Made by a program: the position numbers and the translations under genes. From a virus, in the IMG/VR virus record IMGVR_UViG_3300025778_000096, positions 1-20,885 of that record: a stretch of DNA of 20,885 nt; one strand, 5' to 3'. Below the pieces are notes generated by a model. The model saw nothing but the letters and a program-made list of their open reading frames with translations, made no database searches and was not told the DNA's origin. Positions 7,060 through 15,142 of this stretch are shown piece by piece (positions within the stretch are counted from its first letter, which is position 1; each line of letters starts with the position of its first letter).

Positions 7060-7427
7060 CAAACTTCTCCGTCTATTAGACCTCTGTGATAACCTTTGTG
7101 CTCAGCAAAATCTTCTTTGATAGCATCAATACGCATGTGCAGGACATCCTGTCCCTGCTTTAGTTCTGTCAGTCCATTTTCCATTCGGTTCAGCTGGTCT
7201 TTACCGCTACTACCACCATTGGGTCTCCACTGTGATAGCAACTGCTCAAACTTGTCATCGATGTCTTCTTTGATTACATCAATTTTATTATCGCTGTGCT
7301 TGATAACAAGTTTGTAGATAAAGCGTGCTATTGCGCCGAACCCGGCAGCTGCAAAAAAGAAGTTTGCTATATATCCAAACCAGGCATTGCTAGTGTCGAA
7401 GAAGCTGGCAACCATATCAATCGTCAT
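7059..7427 (-). CDS. Single-span coiled-coil membrane protein with PNGGSS motif
   Basis: A 122-residue protein with one strong transmembrane segment (about 17-41, WFGYIANFFFAAAGFGAIA). A charged helical region follows, with the PNGGSSGKDQLNRMENGL motif at about 69-86 and a heptad-like coiled coil ending in HKGYHRGLIDGEV. From memory, PNGGSS-D-R-E motifs after a single N-terminal membrane span occur in small holin-like or DUF2746-type proteins of actinobacteriophages; this is not verified. The first in-frame start is a TTG at 7455-7457, but ATG 7425-7427 removes a poor N-terminus and overlaps the upstream gene by only 11 bases. Coupling to the DUF1003 gene suggests the two work at the membrane together. 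Confidence 0.7.
   Translation of the reverse strand: MTIDMVASFFDTSNAWFGYIANFFFAAAGFGAIARFIYKLVIKHSDNKIDVIKEDIDDKFEQLLSQWRPNGGSSGKDQLNRMENGLTELKQGQDVLHMRIDAIKEDFAEHKGYHRGLIDGEV
7064..7070 (-). promoter_or_regulatory. Ribosome binding site deciding the DUF1003 start
   Basis: GGAGAAG on the minus strand lies just before the TTG/ATG pair. The GGAG core is seven bases from the ATG at 7057-7059 and only four from the TTG, so ATG is the preferred start. Confidence 0.55.
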
Positions 7428-7611
7428 CCTCGAGCTTCTCGTAGATACTGTTCTCAAGGTTCAGTTTGTTAGCATTGCGTGCTGTAAGCCCTTCGCCCTC
7501 TTTGATAATATCTATCTTGACCAGTGGGCTAACAATATCCAGGAAGCTGCTCTTGTTAAAAGATGTCTTTGGCAGGATTCTGGGTGAACGATCATCAAAT
7601 AATCTGCTCAT
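7417..7611 (-). CDS. Small unknown protein after the portal gene, 64 aa
   Basis: A 64-residue soluble protein. Its ATG overlaps the portal stop (ATGA) and has a clear GAGG ribosome site seven bases upstream, inside the portal gene's 3' end. The sequence starts MSRLFDDRSPRILPKTSFNK, continues through the hydrophobic/charged helix-like SSFLDIVSPLVKIDIIKEGE and ends in an acidic tail (EKLEDDD). There are no cysteines and no membrane segment. The stop lies 11 bases inside the next gene. I do not recognise a family. Tight coupling on both sides makes it a real gene despite its length. Confidence 0.7.
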   Translation of the reverse strand: MSRLFDDRSPRILPKTSFNKSSFLDIVSPLVKIDIIKEGEGLTARNANKLNLENSIYEKLEDDD

Positions 7612-10600
7612 ATGTTTTCCTCTTTAGTAGGATCGATCTGTCGTCGTGCTGGTTGATTCATTCCACCCTCGCCATCGCTATGGTGATCAAGATCAGTTGG
7701 CTCAGGAATCATTGGGTCTTCACTAGCTTCTATGAGCGCCGCAAGGTGCGATTTAAATTGATCTTCATCAAACTTTTCATAGCTGTCATCAAGAGTTACC
7801 TTGATGCCACTGGCCAGCTTCATCTTCCTGCGCTTACGGCTCTCCAGAGGTGTTGCGAACTTCATTCTGCCACCGTACTCAACACGTTCATTGATAACGC
7901 TGCCATCACCAAAACTGGTTGTTAGCTCTTCGTCATCAACACCAGCTGTCTTTTTCTGTGGCCCATTCTTGGGGCCCTTCTTGCTGGGCTTTGGCTGTGT
8001 TTTCTTTTGATCGTATGATTCAGCTGGACGCTTGCGTTCTGTACCACGCTGTGTCTGGGTCTGCTGCTGTGCTTCCTGGTTGATCATTGGGTACAGCTGA
8101 GCACCCAGTGCAGCATCACTATTTTGTGCTGGCACGCCGGTCATGTTGGGAGCAGCTGGTGGTGTAACAAGTCCAGCAATTGCACCTGGTGCTAGCTGTG
8201 CAGCTATTGCTGGGTTCTCCATCATTGCAAGATAGGCCTGGTATTCCTGAATGTATTCTGGTGGGATTGGTAGTTGTTGCACCAACAGCTGCTGGAAGAG
8301 CTCTCGCTTGAACTGCTGTTCAGCTACAACGCTCTTTACCTTCTCTTCACGACGAGTCTCTAGCTCGTCATCAAAGTCAATCGGGATGTTGACCGCAAGA
8401 GTGCCCAGACTGATGGGAAAGCCTGCAGCCATCAGGTTCTGCAGGAAGCCTCGCTCAATGGTTTCATCACGCAGGTTCATGCTGCGGAAACGCACTTCTG
8501 GGATGGCCAGCTTGGGTCGCTCTTCGATGTACTCAGCACCGGTCTCTTCATCCACCATGAGAACAGTTTCCATGATTGGCAGTGTCCTACCATTCACTGT
8601 ACGCATCTCATAGTGGCCCTGACGCTCTGCGACAGGCTCCATACGGCTGCGAATAAAGCCCTCTATCTTGTGCTGATAGGTACTAAGCATCTGTGTGATC
8701 AGTTCGCGGTTAAGTGCACCACTAGCGTATGTACCACCATGGCCACCCTGCAGCAGGTCAGAGCCAATGCCGAACACCTGCATGATCTTGCTCTCAACAC
8801 GCATGAAGTCAGCATCCAGTCGTGGCATGCTCTCACGACCAAAGGCATTCTGAATTTGTAGTCCATGGTGATAGGTCATCAATCGGAAGTCCGAGTTGAT
8901 TGCCATGCTCAGGTCATCTCTCAGGCTCTGGAGCTCAGTAGCATCAGGGATCCATGGTCCGTCCTGGTCTACGTCAGGAAGACCCAGAGTAGCAAGTATG
9001 AGAGGGCTATATAGGCGATCAGCAATTGCATCTTGAGCAGCGTTGAGAGACTCCTCAAGCATAAGCATGCGAAAAGCACGAAGCAGAATAGGAGTACCAT
9101 GCTCACTCCAGGGGTTAGTATTGTGCGTTACAAGGCCAGCAGTAATGTGGGTATGGTGCTCATCAATTCCAATGGCCATTGTTTCTTCATCAATACCCAT
9201 TTCAATTTTTACAATTTGATCATATGGGAATTTAGATGGGCGTGTATTTCTAATAGGCGTAGTGTTAGGAACTTGCTTTCTTGAACAAAGCGGTTGCACA
9301 TAATGAGATAGCAAAGACTTAGCCTCTTGCTTGCCAACAATGAGACGGTGACCATAACCAGAATCCGGTGCATAGTCATATTTAGGCACGTCATAGATTC
9401 TTGATTCTACTCCAAGGAATGACAACAATGTTTGACAATCTTCAAGCAGTGAACGGTTCATACTAGTCCATACAACCATGCCATTTGAGTCAACATGACC
9501 ATCAGTATCTAGATAACCAGCAAGAAAAGCTCCCCAAACTTCAGGCCCACCATCCCAAATACAAGACGGGACTCTCTTTGTATAAGTAGTTTGCCCCTTG
9601 ATACCAGCATCTACGATTAATTTCTTGATTAAATTAGGATTTTTTGTTTGTTCACCCTGTGAAATAACGAATGATATCTCACGGTCACCGGCTTGCGATA
9701 GTTTGCAACCATATCCGGCAACGAATTCATTCATCCAATTTAGTATTTCTTTGTCTTCATTGTGGAAAATAATCGTTTTATGGCCATAGCTACCATCACC
9801 AACCATTAAACCAAAGAATCTTGCTTCATCGGTCGATACATTGCTGGTCATCTCAGGATTATACGAATGGCCGACCAACAAATTTGTTCCGATAGAAAGA
9901 TCGGCAGCTTCTACCCAGCCATTATCAGTAAGGAATGGGTGCTCCGAGTTAACACCAATCTTTCGACCTTGCTTAGTCGTGATCCAATAGATTGGTTCTG
10001 GTTCATTAATACCTTGGTGACTAACGGTGCTGCGAACAATCTTATTCGTAGTCTCATCCCATGCGAGCACTTCATCGCCAACAGCAAGGTCTCTTGCCTG
10101 GACAGGACCAGTTGGGGTCATTATATCAGTAGAACCAACAACGCACTTGAACTTGATCTGTTTCATGATCACGTCACTGACAGGGATCTCTTTGTCCTGA
10201 CGTGCCCAGGCAACAACGTCTGGATACATCTGCATGAGCATCTGATATTCCTGTGAAGGGTCACGAGTCTCAATAAGCTTTTTGATCTCCTGAGGTACCT
10301 TTACATGGTACTGATAGGTGCGTAGCGCTCGGTTCTTTGCAACGATAACGTCATTTGGATTGATGATTTCATCATCTTCCCAGGCACCAATACCATCGTG
10401 CCAGCTGCCCATGGCAAACACTTCACCAACGGTCCAGTGTTCACGGCCCAGGTCAAACAGGAACTCCTGATAGTTTAGACCATCAAAGAACATCTCGTTG
10501 TAGAAGTCACTGATGCGCTTGTCGTGATGGACGAGCTCAATGTCAAGGAGTGGGAAACGCGTGTAGATATCAATAAGACCTGGTACCAGGTAGTGTGTGG

Positions 10601-10991
10601 TGTAAAGCAGGCGAGTCCAGTCACGGATTTTACGTGTTTGTTCGTCGGGGTCCTCCATGTTGAACCACCAGGTACGCTCACGCCAGTATTCGAATGGGTC
10701 GTGAAGCTTGGGCCAGGCCCACTGAGCATCACTCCCAGTGGCAGCAGCAGTACGGCCAAGAGTACGGGATACACCGCCCTCCATGTTAACCCTGCCACCC
10801 ATCGTATTGAGTCGCTCACGGCCTTCCGTAGGCATTCTGGCAACATCACTAGCGAAAGATCCTCCGGTACGAACATTGCGTAGCAGCTCTTGCGTTTCAA
10901 GGCGATTGCGCACGGGGTTGCTAGAGCCAGTAATACCGGCTTTGCGCATGTTGTTAAGCTCCGCTGAGGCGCTCCAGTCTTTGGATGGCAT
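7608..10991 (-). CDS. Portal protein precursor containing an intein
   Basis: A single 1127-residue open frame that should splice to a 785-residue portal, the dodecameric ring through which DNA enters the head. The N-extein (1-282) includes the aromatic DPFEYWRERTWWFNMEDPDE and the stretch LYTTHYLVPGLIDIYTRFPL. The C-extein (625-1127) has NPWSEHGTPILLRAFRMLML, MRVESKIMQVFGIGSDLLQG and GTYASGALNRELITQMLSTY, patterns typical of portal clip/stem/wing regions. A Gln/Lys-rich, then acidic tail of about 150 residues follows, longer than in small portals. Residues 283-624 are the intein (separate entry). The ATG has an AAGGAAT ribosome site. Placement just before protease, scaffold and capsid genes supports the call; no terminase is in the window. 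Confidence 0.87.
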   Translation of the reverse strand: MPSKDWSASAELNNMRKAGITGSSNPVRNRLETQELLRNVRTGGSFASDVARMPTEGRERLNTMGGRVNMEGGVSRTLGRTAAATGSDAQWAWPKLHDPFEYWRERTWWFNMEDPDEQTRKIRDWTRLLYTTHYLVPGLIDIYTRFPLLDIELVHHDKRISDFYNEMFFDGLNYQEFLFDLGREHWTVGEVFAMGSWHDGIGAWEDDEIINPNDVIVAKNRALRTYQYHVKVPQEIKKLIETRDPSQEYQMLMQMYPDVVAWARQDKEIPVSDVIMKQIKFKCVVGSTDIMTPTGPVQARDLAVGDEVLAWDETTNKIVRSTVSHQGINEPEPIYWITTKQGRKIGVNSEHPFLTDNGWVEAADLSIGTNLLVGHSYNPEMTSNVSTDEARFFGLMVGDGSYGHKTIIFHNEDKEILNWMNEFVAGYGCKLSQAGDREISFVISQGEQTKNPNLIKKLIVDAGIKGQTTYTKRVPSCIWDGGPEVWGAFLAGYLDTDGHVDSNGMVVWTSMNRSLLEDCQTLLSFLGVESRIYDVPKYDYAPDSGYGHRLIVGKQEAKSLLSHYVQPLCSRKQVPNTTPIRNTRPSKFPYDQIVKIEMGIDEETMAIGIDEHHTHITAGLVTHNTNPWSEHGTPILLRAFRMLMLEESLNAAQDAIADRLYSPLILATLGLPDVDQDGPWIPDATELQSLRDDLSMAINSDFRLMTYHHGLQIQNAFGRESMPRLDADFMRVESKIMQVFGIGSDLLQGGHGGTYASGALNRELITQMLSTYQHKIEGFIRSRMEPVAERQGHYEMRTVNGRTLPIMETVLMVDEETGAEYIEERPKLAIPEVRFRSMNLRDETIERGFLQNLMAAGFPISLGTLAVNIPIDFDDELETRREEKVKSVVAEQQFKRELFQQLLVQQLPIPPEYIQEYQAYLAMMENPAIAAQLAPGAIAGLVTPPAAPNMTGVPAQNSDAALGAQLYPMINQEAQQQTQTQRGTERKRPAESYDQKKTQPKPSKKGPKNGPQKKTAGVDDEELTTSFGDGSVINERVEYGGRMKFATPLESRKRRKMKLASGIKVTLDDSYEKFDEDQFKSHLAALIEASEDPMIPEPTDLDHHSDGEGGMNQPARRQIDPTKEENI
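9120..10145 (-). mobile_element. LAGLIDADG intein inside the portal protein
   Basis: A 342-residue in-frame intein (portal residues 283-624) that removes itself by protein splicing. Block A is CVVGSTDIMTPTG with Cys283. Block B is GRKIGVNSEHPFLTDNGWVE with His351. Two LAGLIDADG-type endonuclease motifs follow: FFGLMVGDGSYG (392-403) and AFLAGYLDTDGHV (488-500). Block F is AIGIDEHHTHITAGL and block G is VTHN with the terminal His623-Asn624. The +1 extein residue is Thr625. All splicing residues are present, so splicing is expected. The two Asp-containing motifs suggest an intact homing endonuclease. The DNA is visibly AT-richer than the flanks: 18 of 60 bases are G/C at 9601-9660 against 29 of 60 at 8521-8580, consistent with recent horizontal arrival. 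Confidence 0.93.
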
Positions 10992-11001
10992 TAATTATTC
11001 C

Positions 11002-11193
11002 TTAGAAGGTTGTACAGCTGCAGAAGTCAACTCCACCGCCAACTTTTTGGTGACCACATGCATAGAACTCGAGGCTGTTACTGAAGCGGATAACTCCGCC
11101 ACCATCGTTCTGGTCAATAGGGTTACCATTGAAATCAAAGTTAGCACCAACGCGACGAGTGCGAGCTAATCTTATATTCTGTTGTCTTTCCAT
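11002..11193 (-). CDS. Small Cys/His protein before the portal gene, 63 aa
   Basis: A 63-residue protein with a strong AAGGAG ribosome site six bases from its ATG, lying between the large structural gene and the portal gene. The N-terminal half is basic (MERQQNIRLARTRRVGANFD). The C-terminal half contains FYACGHQKVGGGVDFCSC, so Cys46, His48, Cys58 and Cys60 could form one metal site. There is no membrane segment. It matches no family I can name. The good ribosome site, nine-base upstream spacing and eight-base downstream spacing make it a convincing gene. It adds to the set of paired-cysteine proteins in this operon. Confidence 0.75.
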   Translation of the reverse strand: MERQQNIRLARTRRVGANFDFNGNPIDQNDGGGVIRFSNSLEFYACGHQKVGGGVDFCSCTTF

Positions 11194-11202
11194 GTCAACT
11201 CC

Positions 11203-14200
11203 TTATGCCTGTGGTTCAATCCATGAGATACGGCCCAACAACTGCACGCCTACACCGTTAAGGTTCTGAGCGACCAGTGTCAATGTGTCAGGACCATCTG
11301 GGTAGATGTTCTTGTCTGGTGTTGCCAGTGCTGCAGTGGTAGCAGTACCGCCGTTGAGGATGCTGTTACCGAGGTCACGAACACCAGCAACGTTAACTTC
11401 CTGTGTGGTGTCTACGAAGAAACCACCGGTAACTTCACCAGCAGCCAAACCACTAGCAACCGTAACACCATTGGGTACAGAAGAGTAGTCAGCAATCTGG
11501 CTAAGCGATGAGTTCGGGCTGTTTGCACCAGCGACGACGTTTGTCCACTGTGGCAATGTTCCACCACTGATAAGCTGTGGCACGCTATTCAAGTAAGCCT
11601 TGATAAGCACGTTACCGGCACCAACCCCCTGTGTACCAGTAACTGTAACCGATACGTCAAGTGTCTGCAGCTGCAGCTGTACACGGTTAGCCAGTTCGTG
11701 CGATCCAAGGATAGAACTTGTTTGGCCATTGTCAACGCTAGGAGCAATACGAATCGACATCAGAGACTTGGTCTGACCAGAAGCCAACGTAATTGGAGTA
11801 GTCTGACCATAGGTGAACAAAAGGTTGGCGTCAGGCGAGAAACCACCATCCATTGTTACTGCAGTACCCCAGTGGCTAAAGTATGGGCTGTGCGTAGGCA
11901 TTGCCAACTCAACCGTAGTGGGTGCGGTAGCAGAGTATGAGAATGCAGTTCCTGCAAGTCCCATAGCCTGCACTGGAACCGTTGCGCTGGCGTTAGTCGA
12001 TACAGAAGCATTGCTAAACGTAATGAAGTTACCGCTGATGGAAGTAACGTATGTGTTGTCGGGGAACAACGTCGGTGCAGTAACCTTAGAACCAATTGCA
12101 ACACCGGTAATAGTTCCGCTACCAATTGGGCTACCAGACGTTAAAGAAAGCGTCAGGGAAGCAGGGGTAGCAATACCACGTGTCAAACCACCGAAGCTGT
12201 TAGCAGTTACAGTTGTGTAATTAACGTATTCAACACCAGTCGTGGCGTTCTTGATCGCAAGAGTGCCTGATGCAGGGAATGCGCTATTGCCAGCTGGATT
12301 CAGCGTATTGTTAACATAGATTGTGGTGTCTGTTGCACCGATGCCAGATGTGGTAGTGGTAATTGGTGGGATCGTAGATGTTTCGTAACGACCCGGCAAG
12401 TTACCAGAGCGCATGTAGGCAGTGGTGTTGATGTTGTTGTTAGCCAGCTTGTGGCAGAACAGGATGTTACCATCAGTAGTTCTCAGGCCCCAACGCACGA
12501 AACCAGCTCCGTACCACGAGTAGTCAAGGTACCACATCTGCATCTTGGTAATGTCAAGCTTGTAACCGCTGGGTCCAGTTCCATCAAGTTTGTCAATGTT
12601 CCATTGCGACTGTGGCATACGGTTGTCGACAGTGGCTGTAACAGTCACGTAGTTGGCAGTAATACCACGGTAAGCAGGGCTAATGGTGATCTGCGTATCG
12701 CTAGTGATATCAGTAACACGGTAAGAGCTACCACGGATAACAATGTACTGACCAGGGGTCAGCTGCTTGCTAAAGATGGTTGGGAAATTGCCATCGGTTG
12801 CAGTAACCGTTGTGCTACCGTTTGTTACAGTTACACGACCAGCAATCTGCTTAATTGAGCTACGAAGAACAGCGTAAAGCTGCTGACCATCGTACTCGAA
12901 GAACATGCCGTTCTCTTGGTTGAAAAGACCCATTCTCTGTACAGCACCGTACCAACCATTAACTGTGCAAATAAAGTTTGCAGGATAATCAGATGGTGAA
13001 GTATTGCCAAGAGTACCAGTAGCAGTAATAGTGAACTGAGTGGCATTAAGAATGTTGGCAATAGGGTATGTGCCGTTGTAACCACTAGTAATTACACCAG
13101 CGATATTTACACTTGTACCAGGAGTAAGGTTGTGCTGTTCACGAGTTGTTACGGTGATCGTCGAACCAGGAGTTGTGCCAGTGGCAGAAATACCATCAAC
13201 GGTAAAAGCAGTGTTGAGGATCGTACCGGTGGCCATTTCAATACCCTTACCAGACTGGTAGTGGAAGTTACGACGAGTTTGACGAATCGCAGATTGGTGG
13301 TTGCTCAAGCTTTGTGGTCCGAACAGCACACCACCGTCAAATGGACGCTGAGCGAACAAAGATTGGTTGCGAGGAGTGATTAAACCACCGGTAGGAGTAC
13401 CACCAGGTGCGCTCAATGCATAGTAGGTAAAACTGCTAGCACTGGTAATACCAGTTACATAGAAGTTACCATTCGCAGCAGCTTGGCTAGTACCGCTAAC
13501 GCTAATTTCATTACCAATGCTCAGGCCATGAGGAACGGTTGTCGTTACAGTAATCAAGTTACCTGAGTTGGTAAACGTTGGTGTACCGCCGATAGCAGCA
13601 CCGGTGTAGTACTGCTGCTGCCAGACCTGAGTCTTAAATGTGTCAAAGAAACCCGAAGTACCACTAGGAGTACCAAATGTGTTTACTGTCTTGGCAGAGT
13701 AAGTGAACGAGTTTGTGCCGCTTGTTTCTACGATGAAGTTACCGTTGGCTGGAGCGAAGAAAGCATCTTGCACAGAGAATGGTGTGCCTGGGGCAAGACT
13801 GCCACCACTTGTAAGAACAGTCACTGTCTTGCTGTTGGCACTCATAGTCATACCAGTTACGGTAAGACCAATAGTAGCCAGCGAAATTGGTGGGTACATG
13901 TTATAACCAGCAGGGTGCCAGTTAGTTGTGCCGAGAGCTTCCCACTTAGAAGTCTGGTTACCATACTCAAAGTCGGTGTCAATCATCGACTGAGGTGTAG
14001 AAACGCGCTGCTTACCTACTGGGTCGTAGAGTTCTTCTACAGGAACCGTACGTTGAGCATATTCATCAACCGTGATGGTGATCTTGTCTGTAGCAAGCAT
14101 GCCGTTTGTGACTGCATTAAATACAACCGTAGTTACACCCTTGCTGGAGGATGTGGGAAGGTTTGTGGCACTAGAGATTTGGTTGCTAACTGTAGCTGTG

Positions 14201-14367
14201 AAGTTAGCAAGCGTAAAAACAGGGTCACCGACCTTGAACAACGTTATGCCACGAGTAGTGTTTACCACCGAAACAAGACGCTCTTGTGGAATGTATTGGT
14301 TAATTACGAGGGTCGCTGTTGCAGGTGTAAATACGTAATTATCGTAGTACGATGTTGTCTGTGCCAT
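11203..14367 (-). CDS. Large virion structural protein (tail/fibre type), 1054 aa
   Basis: A 1054-residue Gly/Thr/Ser/Asn-rich protein, largely beta by pattern. Residues ~169-450 contain three copies of a beta module (separate repeat entry). A distinct core follows, including RQTRRNFHYQSGKGIEMATG, GLFNQENGMFFEYDGQQLYA and WNIDKLDGTGPSGYKLDITK, then DYSWYGAGFVRWGLRTTDGN. From memory this core resembles large structural proteins of T4-like marine phages (sometimes annotated VrlC); not verified. Residues ~671-735 form another Gly/Thr-rich module ending YVNYTTVTANSFGGLTRGI. The C-terminus (YPDGPDTLTLVAQNLNGVGV) looks like a capping beta domain. The ATG has an AAGGAA ribosome site. A baseplate, fibre or whisker-type exterior protein is likely; the exact role is unknown. 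Confidence 0.75.
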   Translation of the reverse strand: MAQTTSYYDNYVFTPATATLVINQYIPQERLVSVVNTTRGITLFKVGDPVFTLANFTATVSNQISSATNLPTSSSKGVTTVVFNAVTNGMLATDKITITVDEYAQRTVPVEELYDPVGKQRVSTPQSMIDTDFEYGNQTSKWEALGTTNWHPAGYNMYPPISLATIGLTVTGMTMSANSKTVTVLTSGGSLAPGTPFSVQDAFFAPANGNFIVETSGTNSFTYSAKTVNTFGTPSGTSGFFDTFKTQVWQQQYYTGAAIGGTPTFTNSGNLITVTTTVPHGLSIGNEISVSGTSQAAANGNFYVTGITSASSFTYYALSAPGGTPTGGLITPRNQSLFAQRPFDGGVLFGPQSLSNHQSAIRQTRRNFHYQSGKGIEMATGTILNTAFTVDGISATGTTPGSTITVTTREQHNLTPGTSVNIAGVITSGYNGTYPIANILNATQFTITATGTLGNTSPSDYPANFICTVNGWYGAVQRMGLFNQENGMFFEYDGQQLYAVLRSSIKQIAGRVTVTNGSTTVTATDGNFPTIFSKQLTPGQYIVIRGSSYRVTDITSDTQITISPAYRGITANYVTVTATVDNRMPQSQWNIDKLDGTGPSGYKLDITKMQMWYLDYSWYGAGFVRWGLRTTDGNILFCHKLANNNINTTAYMRSGNLPGRYETSTIPPITTTTSGIGATDTTIYVNNTLNPAGNSAFPASGTLAIKNATTGVEYVNYTTVTANSFGGLTRGIATPASLTLSLTSGSPIGSGTITGVAIGSKVTAPTLFPDNTYVTSISGNFITFSNASVSTNASATVPVQAMGLAGTAFSYSATAPTTVELAMPTHSPYFSHWGTAVTMDGGFSPDANLLFTYGQTTPITLASGQTKSLMSIRIAPSVDNGQTSSILGSHELANRVQLQLQTLDVSVTVTGTQGVGAGNVLIKAYLNSVPQLISGGTLPQWTNVVAGANSPNSSLSQIADYSSVPNGVTVASGLAAGEVTGGFFVDTTQEVNVAGVRDLGNSILNGGTATTAALATPDKNIYPDGPDTLTLVAQNLNGVGVQLLGRISWIEPQA
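13018..13863 (-). repeat. Three beta-module repeats inside the 1054-aa protein
   Basis: At protein residues about 169-228, 264-320 and 390-450 the same module recurs: a TVTV strand, a loop, [GH]-L-x2-G-x2-[FIV]-x-[VI], then a gap, NG-[NT]-[FY]-x-[VI], and x-[SN]-x-[ST]-[SQ]-FT-[YI]. Examples are ANGNFIVETSGTNSFTYSAK, ANGNFYVTGITSASSFTYYA and YNGTYPIANILNATQFTITA. Copies are diverged in DNA, so this is old duplication. Such modules are found in phage tail and fibre proteins. Confidence 0.65.
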
Positions 14368-14378
14368 TATTTATTTCC

Positions 14379-15134
14379 TTAACCGAAGTAGTCGTGGTTG
14401 TTGTCAACACCTGAGAATGGTGTTGGGTTCTCGTTGTAGTTAGTAACAACGCCACCAGAAATGGTAAGCATATCAGAGTCAGCAATATTAAGTTGACCGA
14501 TGCTACCATCAACCCAAGTAGCTTCTTGGCCAACTTGCATAGCACTAAAGTCAGCAAACAATCCAGGCAGTACCCAGTCAATAATACCCGTACCACCTGA
14601 CGCTGTCAATCTATAAGCAGTATAAAATAAACCATCTGTAATCGGGATAGAAATCAGTGTTGGTGTGGAGGCGGCAGCAATGGTTGCTGTGGCCAAAGTC
14701 GCCCAGTTCGTCGAGTTGTATAAACTAGCTGACGATGTGTAGTAAGCATTAGGCGTGTAACGGTCATATGTGCCTTGCAGTCTTACTGTCGCTGTGCCTG
14801 TCCAACCAGATTCTGCATTCAAAAGAGCTGTGATTGATTGGATGTCCTGCAGAGAAACAGAGGAATCAGGTGCGCAAATGATACTAACATCGACTGCGCC
14901 ATTGCCATTAACGTTGAGATTAAGGCCGGGGTTAACTGAACCAGGTTGTGCATAAGCAATGTTGCCACTGGTTGTCATATAACCAACACCACTGCTAGTA
15001 AATTGTTGCCCATATGCTACTGCTGGAGGGTATACCGATCCTGGCGTTCCATCATTGCCGTAGTTGGTAACGAACTTACCTAATGGCCATGTCTTCTTTG
15101 TTTGCTTTGGGCCTTTGCCTTCTGCGATGTTCAT
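14379..15134 (-). CDS. Virion structural protein, 251 aa
   Basis: A 251-residue protein with an AGGAG ribosome site six bases before its ATG, eleven bases upstream of the 1054-residue gene. The first ~25 residues are basic and polar (MNIAEGKGPKQTKKTWPLGK). The rest is Ser/Thr/Gly/Tyr-rich with strong beta patterning, including GWTGTATVRLQGTYDRYTPN and ATIAAASTPTLISIPITDGL. The last part has RLTASGGTGIIDWVLPGLFA and the polar SGVDNNHDYFG terminus. There is no membrane segment or signal. The pattern fits a jelly-roll-like virion surface protein that may partner with the large protein encoded next. I do not recognise a family. Confidence 0.7.
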   Translation of the reverse strand: MNIAEGKGPKQTKKTWPLGKFVTNYGNDGTPGSVYPPAVAYGQQFTSSGVGYMTTSGNIAYAQPGSVNPGLNLNVNGNGAVDVSIICAPDSSVSLQDIQSITALLNAESGWTGTATVRLQGTYDRYTPNAYYTSSASLYNSTNWATLATATIAAASTPTLISIPITDGLFYTAYRLTASGGTGIIDWVLPGLFADFSAMQVGQEATWVDGSIGQLNIADSDMLTISGGVVTNYNENPTPFSGVDNNHDYFG

Positions 15135-15142
15135 AATGTCTC

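Noticed and set aside
9120-10145. Free-standing homing endonuclease gene
   Set aside because: The frame is continuous with the portal on both sides and has complete intein splicing motifs, so this is an intein, not an inserted separate gene or intron.
10475-10900. Minus-strand 141-residue frame inside the portal gene
   Set aside because: Lies wholly within the portal N-extein in another frame, with no ribosome site and no sensible protein pattern.
13768-14382. Plus-strand open frame of 204 residues
   Set aside because: It is antisense to the 1054-residue structural gene. The product is Cys/Arg-rich with no domain pattern and no ribosome site.
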